Origin: Candidatus Stahliibacteriota bacterium
GTDB lineage: Bacteria; Hydrothermota; Tepidihabitantia; SM23-42
Assembly (NCBI GenBank): GCA_030670605.1
Contig: DAOVBK010000042.1
Coordinates: 1-9,265, forward strand
Direction of reading: 5' to 3'
Length of the DNA stretch: 9,265 nt
Made by a program: the position numbers and the translations under genes. The notes beneath the pieces were generated by a model. It was given only the letters and a program-made list of their open reading frames with translations. It searched no databases and was not told the DNA's origin. Below are positions 1 through 5,192 of this stretch, piece by piece; positions within the stretch are counted from its first letter, which is position 1, and each line of letters starts with the position of its first letter.

Positions 1-207
1 AAAGGATATCGACAGGACACAGTGAAAACCATTGTTATCCAGATCAATGGCAAGGTGCGGTCACACCTTGAAGTAACAGGTACCGTGACCGAAGAAAAAA
101 CAAAGGAACTGGCACTACAAGATGAAAAAATTCAGCGCCATCTGCAGAACAAGCAGATAAAGAAAATTATTTACGTGCCAGAAAAAATACTGAATATTGT
201 CGTATAA
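1..207 (+). CDS. leuS: Leucyl-tRNA synthetase, C-terminal end (5' part outside window)
   Basis: The reading frame is open from base 1 and ends with TAA at 205-207, so these are the last 68 residues of a longer protein. The visible part matches the C-terminal anticodon-binding/tail region of bacterial leucyl-tRNA synthetase: an IQINGKVR strand, a charged helix with EKTKELALQDEKIQRHL, then the closing IKKIIYVPEKILNIVV. This enzyme charges tRNA-Leu with leucine in the cytoplasm. The GTG at 22 is an internal valine in the VxIQINGK strand, not a start; the residues before it (KGYRQDT) fit the same strand region. The next gene begins 36 nt downstream on the same strand with its own ribosome binding site, so the two are probably co-transcribed. 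The assignment rests on the conserved tail motifs alone. Confidence 0.93.
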   Translation, partial: KGYRQDTVKTIVIQINGKVRSHLEVTGTVTEEKTKELALQDEKIQRHLQNKQIKKIIYVPEKILNIVV

Positions 208-230
208 AGCTTTTTGACTACAAAAGTAAG

Positions 231-237
231 AAGGAGG
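231..237 (+). promoter_or_regulatory. Ribosome binding site fixing the HARE-HTH gene start
   Basis: AAGGAGG lies 6 nt before the ATG at 244. It favours this ATG over the TTG at 214, which is in the same frame but has no Shine-Dalgarno sequence. Confidence 0.85.
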
Positions 238-243
238 AAAAAG

Positions 244-522
244 ATGAAGAAGAAAAGAAAGGCGAGGAAGATAAAGAAGATGAAAAAGAGGAAGAAAAAG
301 CCGATGAAGAAAAAGAAGAAGATGTCAATCCGCGAACACACTATTGATATCTTGAAGCGAACGGGAAAGGCGCTACACTACCGCGACATCACAAAGAGAA
401 TCAAGAAACGTGGCTATAGATTCCACAGAAAAGACCCTGAGCGCTCAGTCTATATTATCATAAACAGGTATCCAAAACTCTTCAAGAAAACGAAACCGGC
501 TACCTACAAACTAAAGAAGTAA
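244..522 (+). CDS. Small HARE-HTH domain protein with polylysine-rich N-terminal tail
   Basis: The protein has 92 residues from the ATG at 244. Residues 1-27 are almost entirely Lys/Arg with a few Met, Ala, Ile and Pro, forming a disordered, strongly basic tail. Residues 28-92 (SIREHTIDILKRTGKALHYRDITKRI and on to PATYKLKK) match the HARE-HTH winged-helix fold. That fold is also found in the RNA polymerase delta subunit RpoE of Firmicutes and in eukaryotic HB1/ASXL proteins. Family knowledge suggests binding to DNA or RNA polymerase. The basic tail suggests non-specific nucleic-acid binding, as in histone H1-like proteins; that is inference. Firmicute RpoE has the opposite layout, with the HARE domain first and an acidic tail after it. 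The gene lies 36 nt after leuS and directly before a terminator, so it is last in its transcript. The purine-rich tract that encodes the tail would specify an acidic peptide in the next frame. Confidence 0.8.
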   Translation: MKKKRKARKIKKMKKRKKKPMKKKKKMSIREHTIDILKRTGKALHYRDITKRIKKRGYRFHRKDPERSVYIIINRYPKLFKKTKPATYKLKK

Positions 523-523
523 G

Positions 524-547
524 AAAGGGGGCGCACGCCCCCTTTTT
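524..547 (+). terminator. Intrinsic terminator after leuS-HARE unit
   Basis: GGGGGC at 527-532 pairs with GCCCCC at 537-542 around a four-base GCAC loop. The stem can be lengthened by AAA/TTT and is followed by TTTTT at 543-547. It begins 2 nt after the stop codon of the HARE-HTH gene. This is a textbook Rho-independent terminator. Confidence 0.93.
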
Positions 548-562
548 CCCTTTCGGGGAAAT

Positions 563-673
563 CCTAAGCCCTAAACTCTAAATCCCAAGAAAGTCCCAAA
601 TTCCAAACCACCAAGAACCAAGATTAGGTATTGGGATTTTGGTAGTAATTAGGGTTTGGTGCTTGGAGTTTGG
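563..673. repeat. Heptad repeat array (CCAAAYN type) and inverted counterpart
   Basis: From 563 to 622 the plus strand repeats a degenerate seven-base unit with core CCAAR or CTAAR, for example CCTAAGC, CCTAAAC, TCCAAAC, CACCAAG and AACCAAG. One 4-nt phase slip occurs near 591. From 631 to 672 the complementary form appears, for example TTGGGAT, TTTGGTA, GGGTTTG, GTGCTTG and GAGTTTG, also in seven-base steps. The two halves form an imperfect inverted repeat of about 110 bp. Confidence 0.7.
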
Positions 674-770
674 ATCTTCTTTAGAATTCAGTGTTTCGTA
701 CTCGTGTGAAAACGAGGTGTCACATAGTCTATGAGTAGAAGGTGAATGGTGAGTACTTGAAAGTTCCAAC

Positions 771-860
771 TTCTCGACTCGCTCACGCTCGCTCGAAGTG
801 TAATGGAATATTACTGTTCGAGTAACCCAGCCTCTTGCCAAAGAACTGGGGCATCGAGAA
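771..860 (+). repeat. Cloverleaf-like structured repeat, copy 1
   Basis: An outer 7-bp stem joins TTCTCGA (771-777) to TCGAGAA (854-860). Inside it lie a short G-C hairpin remnant (781-788), an arm CTCGAA (792-797) with TTCGAG (817-822), extended by an inner stem GTAAT (800-804) with ATTAC (810-814), and a third arm CCCAG (826-830) with CTGGG (845-849). The layout and the flanking words (ACTCG, CTCGCTCGAA, TTCGAGTAA, GCATCGAGAA) match copy 2 at 1085-1171, while the arm sequences differ. It is not a tRNA: it lacks the T-loop motif and the 3' acceptor pattern. Confidence 0.75.
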
Positions 861-918
861 CTTCCTTCGTCTTTTCTCCCTGCGGAGCTGTCTCCACCTC
901 AGGAGGAGAGGGTTCACC

Positions 919-1017
919 CCGTTAGAAACCTAAATCTTGAAGTACGACAGTAATAAGGCAAAATAGTTCCCCAAGGTTCGTGTGGCAAATCACTATCTCT
1001 TTTACTGTTTCTAACGG
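919..1017. repeat. 99-bp element bounded by 11-bp perfect inverted repeats
   Basis: CCGTTAGAAAC at 919-929 is the exact reverse complement of GTTTCTAACGG at 1007-1017. A second, overlapping pair, ACAGTAA (947-953) with TTACTGT (1002-1008), gives an alternative fold. There is no coding capacity inside. It could be a miniature inverted-repeat element or a structured RNA. No target-site duplication is evident. Confidence 0.5.
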
Positions 1018-1049
1018 AATAAAGGTGAGAGTGCTAATCGCGGTTCCAC

Positions 1050-1069
1050 GCATTGGCCATTCGCTTTTA
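1050..1069 (+). repeat. Degenerate GCYATNN heptad run
   Basis: GCATTG, GCCATTC and GCTTTTA follow each other at about 7-nt spacing and resemble the heptads at 1264, 3918 and 8372. It is short, so support is weak. Confidence 0.35.
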
Positions 1070-1084
1070 TCAATACAAAGGTGG

Positions 1085-1171
1085 TTCTCGACTCGTTCCT
1101 GATGGAACTCGCTCGAACAATAATGATTTATTCTTCGAGTAAGTCCTGCCGAAGGCAGGATGCATCGAGAA
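1085..1171 (+). repeat. Cloverleaf-like structured repeat, copy 2
   Basis: The outer stem is TTCTCGA (1085-1091) with TCGAGAA (1165-1171). Arm 1 is GTTCC (1095-1099) with GGAAC (1104-1108) around a TGAT loop. Arm 2 is CTCGAA (1112-1117) with TTCGAG (1134-1139), continued after a C-C mismatch by AATAA (1119-1123) with TTATT (1128-1132), again around TGAT. Arm 3 is TCCTGCC (1144-1150) with GGCAGGA (1154-1160) around GAA. Compared with copy 1, the junction-flanking words are kept while the arm sequences change and remain paired. Confidence 0.78.
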
Positions 1172-1215
1172 ACCTGACATAAACTCTAGAACATAGGCTT
1201 TGCTAGCAAGAATTT

Positions 1216-1237
1216 CCTCTCTCTGCCGAGGGAGAGG
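1216..1237. repeat. Nine-pair hairpin with GCCG loop
   Basis: Bases 1216-1224 pair with 1229-1237 (eight Watson-Crick pairs and one G-T pair) around a GCCG loop, followed by GATAACGGTGAGGGTG. The pattern of paired CTCTC/GAGAG arms followed by GGTGAGGGTG resembles the dispersed CTCTCCC...GGGAGAGG-type intergenic repeats seen in many bacterial genomes. No T-run follows on either strand, so it is not a clear terminator. Confidence 0.55.
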
Positions 1238-1263
1238 ATAACGGTGAGGGTGTTCTGCTAAAC

Positions 1264-1291
1264 GCTATGCGCCATCAGCTATAGGCTAATA
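1264..1291 (+). repeat. GCYATNN heptad run, four units
   Basis: Four consecutive seven-base units (GCTATGC, GCCATCA, GCTATAG, GCTAATA) follow the GCYATNN consensus also seen upstream of the FBP and alcohol dehydrogenase genes. Here there is no adjacent REP-like palindrome or promoter. Confidence 0.6.
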
Positions 1292-1365
1292 TGTGAGGGT
1301 GCTCTAATCTTTGTCAATCTGTCACGAGCTATGAGTTTTCTCGCGAATACGAGTTACGATTCACC

Positions 1366-1384
1366 AGTACGAATTCTACGTACT
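1366..1384 (-). other. Hairpin over the stop codon of the lon-like gene
   Basis: AGTACG (1366-1371) pairs with CGTACT (1379-1384) across the minus-strand TAG at 1376-1378. No U-tract follows, so a role in 3'-end formation is possible but unsupported. Confidence 0.25.
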
Positions 1385-3760
1385 CTTCACGAATCCTTTC
1401 ATCTTCGAGGCGTATTCTTTGAGTTTCTTTTCGACAAGATAGTTGATGCTATTCTTTTCATAGCCGGTCTTCGTCTTTTTACCTGCCTTAACACCGGTCA
1501 GTATCTCAATACCCTCATCAATCGTCGTAACCGGATAGATGTGGAACTTCTTTTTCTTCACAACATCAACAATCTCCTGCTTGAGCATGAGGTCCTCGAT
1601 ATTCTTTGCAGGAATCATCACGCCTTGTTTACCGGTCAACCCTTTCGCCTTGCAGACATCGTAAAATCCCTCAATCTTTTCATTGACACCACCGATCGGC
1701 TGGACCTCACCGTTTTGATTGACTGAACCGGTAACCGCGAGCTGCTGTGTTATCGGCATACCGGACAATGCAGAAAGGAGTGCGTAGACCTCTGTGCTCG
1801 AAGCAGAATCACCATCGATCTCGCTGTACGATTGTTCAAAGCCGAGTGTTGCATCAATGGTCATGGGTTGTTCTTGCGCATACCGGGCTTTCAAAAACCC
1901 GCTCAAAATGAGAACACCTTTGTTATAGGTCCGGCCACCAAGATTCGCCTCGCGCTCAATGTTGATGATACCAGCACGCCCGAGTGATGTCTTTGCGGTG
2001 ATCTTTGTCGGTTTGCCGAAACTATAGCCACCGACCTGGTATACGGACAGCCCGTTGACCTGGCCAACTGCTTTACCCTTGGTTGCGATCATGAGTATAT
2101 CTTTCTCGATCAGCTCTTGTATCTTGTCTTCGTACATGTTAACGCGTCTCCGCCAGCCCTGTATTGCCTTCTCGATGTCTTCTGCATTGATACTCTTTGT
2201 TTTCCGCTGCTTTGCCCAGTAATCGGCCTCGCGGATAATATCCGCCACAACATGAAACCGTGTTGAGAGTTTGTCCTTCCTCCCTGCAATACGCACACCA
2301 TATTCAATAATATCTGCGACTGCCTGCTTGGTAAACGGTAACAGCTGTTCAGCGTGGCAGATGGATTTGATGAATGAAGCATACTCATTGATATTGGCTG
2401 TATTTTTATCCATAACCGTGTCAAAATCCGCCTTTACCTTGAATATCTTCTTGAAATCCTCATCACGATCAAACAAGAGATAGTACAACCACTGCGTGCC
2501 AATCATGATGATTTTTACATCAACTGTAATCGGCTCAGGCTTGAGTGCTGATGATGAGAAAATATGGAACGGGTCGAACGTCTGAATATCAACAACGCCG
2601 TTGCGTAGTGTTCGTTTGAGTGCCTGCCAGACACCTGGCTCAATAAGTGCGTCAAAACCATTGAGTACAAGATAACCGCCATTCGCGCGTAAAAGCGACC
2701 CGGCCTTGATATTGAGAAAGTCACTGACGTACATACCAGGACCCGCTGCATGCCGTTCAATCGTGCCAAATAAGTTCTTATGTGAAGGCGTTGTTTCGAA
2801 AATTATCGGTACCACATCTGTCTCCGCGTTGTCAACAAGCACGTTGACCTTATACTCTCTGAATTCGTCCTGTTTTTTCTGCTCGCGAAGAAATCGATCA
2901 AAATTACCGAGAATCGAATCAAAAACCTGCTCGAGGTACTGCGCTACTTTCTTGCTCGCGAATTTCTTTTTTATGTTATCAATGAGCTCTGAAATCGACG
3001 GTTTCATCATCCATTCATTCAATTTCTGTATTTCAGTATTCACCTTATCTTGTATTTCCCGGACCTTGCTGTAAATCGTTGCCATACCCGTTTCAAGCTC
3101 ATGGATCTTCTTGCTCATTGCTTTGTAGTCATCCTCGGTTAGTTTGCCTTCGCTCACCATCTTCTCAACATCTTCTAGTTTTGTGGGCTTATCATCGATG
3201 ATCGGAAAGATCGCCGGTCGTACAAATGGACCTTTCTGTATTTGCATGACCTTGAAACCCTGTTCTTCAATACCCTTTTCAAAATCCCGCAGCAACGTTC
3301 TATGCTTTTCTTCATATTTGCTGACAATACTCTGTCTTCTTTTCTGATACTCTTCACTGGCAAAGACCTGCGGAATATTCGTCTTCAAGTCCTGAATGAG
3401 TCGCTCCATTGCATGCTTTAACGTATTACCATCACCTGCGGGCAGTGAAATGAGCATGGGCATGTCTGCATTTTTGAAATTGTGCACAAAGAGCAGGTCC
3501 TCGAGGTCCTTTTTCTTGACTTCCAATTGTTCCAAGAGCTTGGTTACTGCGGTTGTCCGTCCTGTACCAACCGGTCCGGTTATGAATATATTGTATCCTG
3601 GATACTTGACATTAAGACCAAGTTTGATCGCCTCCATGGCTCTCGGCTGACCAATAATGCCTTCACAAATCCGCAAATCCTTGACCGTTTTGAATTTCAG
3701 AATCTTTGGATCGCACTGCCAGCGCAGCTCTAACGGCTTCAACTCTCTAAATTTCTTCAT
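1376..3760 (-). CDS. Lon-like ATP-dependent protease (AAA_32 / peptidase S16 type)
   Basis: This is a 794-residue cytoplasmic AAA+ serine protease that would unfold and degrade damaged or regulatory proteins. The N-terminus (LRWQCDPK, then EGIIGQPRAMEAIKLGLN) and the nucleotide loop GPVGTGRTT (residues 62-70) mark the AAA_32 subfamily. The usual Walker A lysine is Arg68, which from memory is normal for this group. Residues about 131-300 form a long charged helical insertion. The Walker B-like strand GGYLVLNGFDAL is at 361-372. The C-terminal S16 domain (about 560-765) has the catalytic Ser652 in EIDGDSASS and Lys695 in GGVNEKIEG. They are 43 residues apart, the same spacing as the E. coli Lon dyad (Ser679/Lys722). 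There is no transmembrane segment, unlike archaeal LonB. The start is fixed by GAGGAGG about 7 nt upstream. It is monocistronic, diverges from the FBP gene and has a consensus promoter with a leader of roughly 60 nt. Confidence 0.93.
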   Translation of the reverse strand: MKKFRELKPLELRWQCDPKILKFKTVKDLRICEGIIGQPRAMEAIKLGLNVKYPGYNIFITGPVGTGRTTAVTKLLEQLEVKKKDLEDLLFVHNFKNADMPMLISLPAGDGNTLKHAMERLIQDLKTNIPQVFASEEYQKRRQSIVSKYEEKHRTLLRDFEKGIEEQGFKVMQIQKGPFVRPAIFPIIDDKPTKLEDVEKMVSEGKLTEDDYKAMSKKIHELETGMATIYSKVREIQDKVNTEIQKLNEWMMKPSISELIDNIKKKFASKKVAQYLEQVFDSILGNFDRFLREQKKQDEFREYKVNVLVDNAETDVVPIIFETTPSHKNLFGTIERHAAGPGMYVSDFLNIKAGSLLRANGGYLVLNGFDALIEPGVWQALKRTLRNGVVDIQTFDPFHIFSSSALKPEPITVDVKIIMIGTQWLYYLLFDRDEDFKKIFKVKADFDTVMDKNTANINEYASFIKSICHAEQLLPFTKQAVADIIEYGVRIAGRKDKLSTRFHVVADIIREADYWAKQRKTKSINAEDIEKAIQGWRRRVNMYEDKIQELIEKDILMIATKGKAVGQVNGLSVYQVGGYSFGKPTKITAKTSLGRAGIINIEREANLGGRTYNKGVLILSGFLKARYAQEQPMTIDATLGFEQSYSEIDGDSASSTEVYALLSALSGMPITQQLAVTGSVNQNGEVQPIGGVNEKIEGFYDVCKAKGLTGKQGVMIPAKNIEDLMLKQEIVDVVKKKKFHIYPVTTIDEGIEILTGVKAGKKTKTGYEKNSINYLVEKKLKEYASKMKGFVKST

Positions 3761-3826
3761 GTTGCCTCCTCACGAATACATACAAATTTGGTAATTGTTT
3801 GCAGATCAACGTTTCTGCGGAGTTCT

Positions 3827-3854
3827 ATTATATGGATAATAGGTACGCTGTCAA
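3827..3854 (-). promoter_or_regulatory. Sigma-70 promoter of the lon-like gene
   Basis: Read on the minus strand, TTGACA (3854-3849), a 16-nt spacer and TATAAT (3832-3827) match the sigma-70 consensus exactly. The expected start is near 3820, giving a leader of about 60 nt. The -35 box overlaps a CAATTG palindrome (3852-3857). Confidence 0.85.
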
Positions 3855-3876
3855 TTGCCAAGCGTTTCAAGCCCAT

Positions 3877-3919
3877 GGGGTCAGACCCCAAGAAACAAAA
3901 GGTGTCAGACCCCGTTAAC
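3877..3919 (+). repeat. REP-like palindrome pair (GGGGTCAGACCCC)
   Basis: The palindrome GGGGTCAGACCCC at 3877-3889 is followed after 13 nt by GTGTCAGACCCC at 3902-3913, ending in GTTAAC (3914-3919). A second pair, GGGGTCTGACCC and GGGTCTGACCCC with the same GTTAAC end, lies at 8284-8371. Such short palindromic pairs resemble REP sequences mobilised by RAYT-type transposases, but no transposase is in the window. Confidence 0.7.
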
Positions 3920-3966
3920 TATCTGCTGTGTGCAATCTGCCATTGGCTATCGGCCATACGCCATTC
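3918..3966 (+). repeat. GCYATNN heptad array, seven units
   Basis: Seven in-phase seven-base units run from 3918 to 3966; the best are GCCATTG, GCTATCG, GCCATAC and GCCATTC. The array starts at the GTTAAC end of the REP-like pair and stops 3 nt before the -35 box of the FBP gene. Confidence 0.7.
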
Positions 3967-3969
3967 CGA

Positions 3970-3997
3970 TTGACATCCGTTACATTTCGCATATAAT
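3970..3997 (+). promoter_or_regulatory. Sigma-70 promoter of the FBP aldolase/phosphatase gene
   Basis: TTGACA (3970-3975), a 16-nt spacer and TATAAT (3992-3997) match the consensus exactly. Transcription should start near 4004, leaving about 19 nt that contain the AGGAGG at 4012-4017. Confidence 0.9.
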
Positions 3998-4011
3998 AGA
4001 CATCACGCAAA

Positions 4012-4017
4012 AGGAGG
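4012..4017 (+). promoter_or_regulatory. Ribosome binding site of the FBP gene
   Basis: AGGAGG lies 5 nt before the ATG at 4023. It selects this start over the open frame that extends back to 3855 through repeat DNA. Confidence 0.9.
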
Positions 4018-4022
4018 AAGTA

Positions 4023-5111
4023 ATGGAAAAAATTACCATCAGTGTAATTAAAGCAGATATCGGTGGCTATGTCGGTCATAGCAGCATGCACCCGAATATC
4101 ATGAGCAAAGCTATTCAAATACTGGACAAACACAAGGAAAAAGGCACGCTCGTTGATTTTCACGTGACGCACTGCGGCGATGACCTCGAGCTCATCATGT
4201 CGCACCGACTCGGTTGTGACGCACAAGAGATCCACAAACTGTCATGGGATACGTTTGTCGAATGCACGAATTTGGCAAAAGAAATGAAACTGTATGGCGC
4301 GGGTCAGGATTTGCTATCCGATGCCTTTTCTGGCAATGTAAAGGGTATGGGACCAGGTGTTGCGGAAATGGAAATCGAAGAGCGCAAGAGCGAGCCGGTC
4401 ATTATTTTTGCCGCAGATAAAACATCACCTGGCGCATGGAACATGCCCTTGTATAAGATGTTCGCTGACCCGTTCAATACAATTGGCCTCGTCATTGACC
4501 CATCCATGCATCAAGGTTTCACCCTTGAGATACTTGACATCTTTGGGAACAAGACCGTCAAGATGAACTCACCAGAGGATATTTATGATATCCTCTGCCT
4601 CATTGGCGCGTCTGAACATTATATCGTTAATAGAGTATACAAAAAGACTGGCGAAATCGCCGCGGTAACGTCATCCCAGAAACTCAATCTCCTGGCCGGT
4701 CGTTACGTAGGCAAAGATGACCCGGTCATGATCGTGCGCTCTCAGAGTGGCTTCCCCGCAGTCGGTGAGGTGCTCGAACCGTTCTCTATGCCGCATATGG
4801 TCAGCGGTTGGATGCGTGGTTCGCACTGGGGACCATTCATGCCGGTTTCAGTCGAGGATGCTAACCCAACGCGTTTTGATGGACCACCGCGGGTGATTGC
4901 CCTCGGTTTCCAGATAACCAATGGAGCGTTCATCGGACCCCGCGACATGTTTGCTGATCTAAGTTATGACCTCGCTCGAAAACAGGCAAATGAGATTGCT
5001 AACTACATTCGCCGGCATGGTCCGTTTGAGCCGCATCGGTTGCCGCTCTCAGACATGGAGTACACAACCCTGCCGCATGTGCTCAAGAAACTGAAAGATA
5101 AGTTTAAGTAG
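4023..5111 (+). CDS. fbp: Fructose-1,6-bisphosphate aldolase/phosphatase (archaeal type, bifunctional)
   Basis: This 362-residue enzyme condenses dihydroxyacetone phosphate with glyceraldehyde-3-phosphate and dephosphorylates the product to fructose-6-phosphate. It drives gluconeogenesis in one direction in the cytoplasm. The protein is near-canonical and full length. Metal and phosphate ligands typical of the family are visible: Asp12 and His19 in ADIGGYVGH, Asp53-Asp54 in THCGDDLELIM, Gln95 in GAGQDLLSD, and Asp132-Lys133. The Schiff-base Lys231 and Tyr228 lie in RYVGKDDPVM, followed by Asp232-Asp233. The C-terminal block from GWMRGSHWGPFMPV to MEYTTLP is also conserved. The family is widespread in archaea and occurs in early-branching, often thermophilic or autotrophic bacteria. 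It has its own consensus promoter and a strong ribosome binding site and appears monocistronic. The upstream extension to 3855 is non-coding repeat. Confidence 0.97.
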   Translation: MEKITISVIKADIGGYVGHSSMHPNIMSKAIQILDKHKEKGTLVDFHVTHCGDDLELIMSHRLGCDAQEIHKLSWDTFVECTNLAKEMKLYGAGQDLLSDAFSGNVKGMGPGVAEMEIEERKSEPVIIFAADKTSPGAWNMPLYKMFADPFNTIGLVIDPSMHQGFTLEILDIFGNKTVKMNSPEDIYDILCLIGASEHYIVNRVYKKTGEIAAVTSSQKLNLLAGRYVGKDDPVMIVRSQSGFPAVGEVLEPFSMPHMVSGWMRGSHWGPFMPVSVEDANPTRFDGPPRVIALGFQITNGAFIGPRDMFADLSYDLARKQANEIANYIRRHGPFEPHRLPLSDMEYTTLPHVLKKLKDKFK

Positions 5112-5143
5112 ACGCTGACCATAATCAGAACATAACATCTGTG

Positions 5144-5162
5144 TGAGGAATTACGTTCCTCA
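5144..5162. other. Hairpin between convergent fbp and hydrolase genes
   Basis: TGAGGAA (5144-5150) pairs perfectly with TTCCTCA (5156-5162) around TTACG. It lies in the 81-nt gap between two convergent 3' ends. There is no T-run on either strand, so it could be a weak bidirectional terminator or a 3'-end stabiliser. Confidence 0.4.
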
Positions 5163-5192
5163 GTATTGTGTCGTTCACACTGTTGTGTCACA

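Larger units (their letters stand above)
548..1375. other. Gene-free intergenic repeat patchwork
   Basis: I find no credible gene in these 828 bases. The longest reading frame (578-841, minus) is a translation of repeats. In order the region holds a heptad array with an inverted counterpart (563-673), cloverleaf-like copy 1 (771-860), a GA/CT-rich hairpin stretch (871-912), a 99-bp inverted-repeat element (919-1017), a degenerate heptad run (1050-1069), cloverleaf-like copy 2 (1085-1171), a strong hairpin (1216-1237) and a second heptad run (1264-1291). The motif GTGAGNGTG with a following CTAATC-like end recurs near 1025, 1243 and 1292. The region separates the 3' ends of the leuS-HARE transcript and the lon-like gene, which converge here. 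Confidence 0.8.

Noticed and set aside
62..70. Lon-like Walker A arginine as an inactivating mutation (residue numbers of that protein)
   Set aside because: Arg68 replaces Lys, but GTGRTT is, to my knowledge, the usual form in AAA_32 Lon-like proteins, so it is not evidence for loss of function.
578..841. 87-residue minus-strand open frame
   Set aside because: It translates the heptad array and cloverleaf copy 1. It has no ribosome binding site, and its C-terminal part is the low-complexity peptide typical of CCAAA-type repeats.
771..1171. tRNA genes in the cloverleaf-like elements
   Set aside because: Arm lengths and loops do not fit: there is no GTTCRAN T-loop motif, no seven-base anticodon loop and no acceptor/CCA pattern.
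548..1375. CRISPR array
   Set aside because: Repeats are seven-base degenerate units or dispersed hairpins. There are no 24-40 bp exact direct repeats with uniform spacers and no cas gene.
1331..1726. 131-residue plus-strand open frame opposite the lon-like gene
   Set aside because: It is antisense to a conserved S16 protease domain with clear catalytic motifs. It is a shadow frame.
3855..4022. N-terminal extension of the FBP aldolase/phosphatase by 56 residues
   Set aside because: It runs through the REP-like pair, the heptads and the promoter. Family homology begins at the ATG at 4023, which has AGGAGG at the right distance.
4971..4980. CTCGCTCGAA inside the FBP gene, identical to a cloverleaf flank word
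   Set aside because: It encodes conserved residues of the enzyme in frame and lacks the rest of the repeat. A ten-base match is coincidental.
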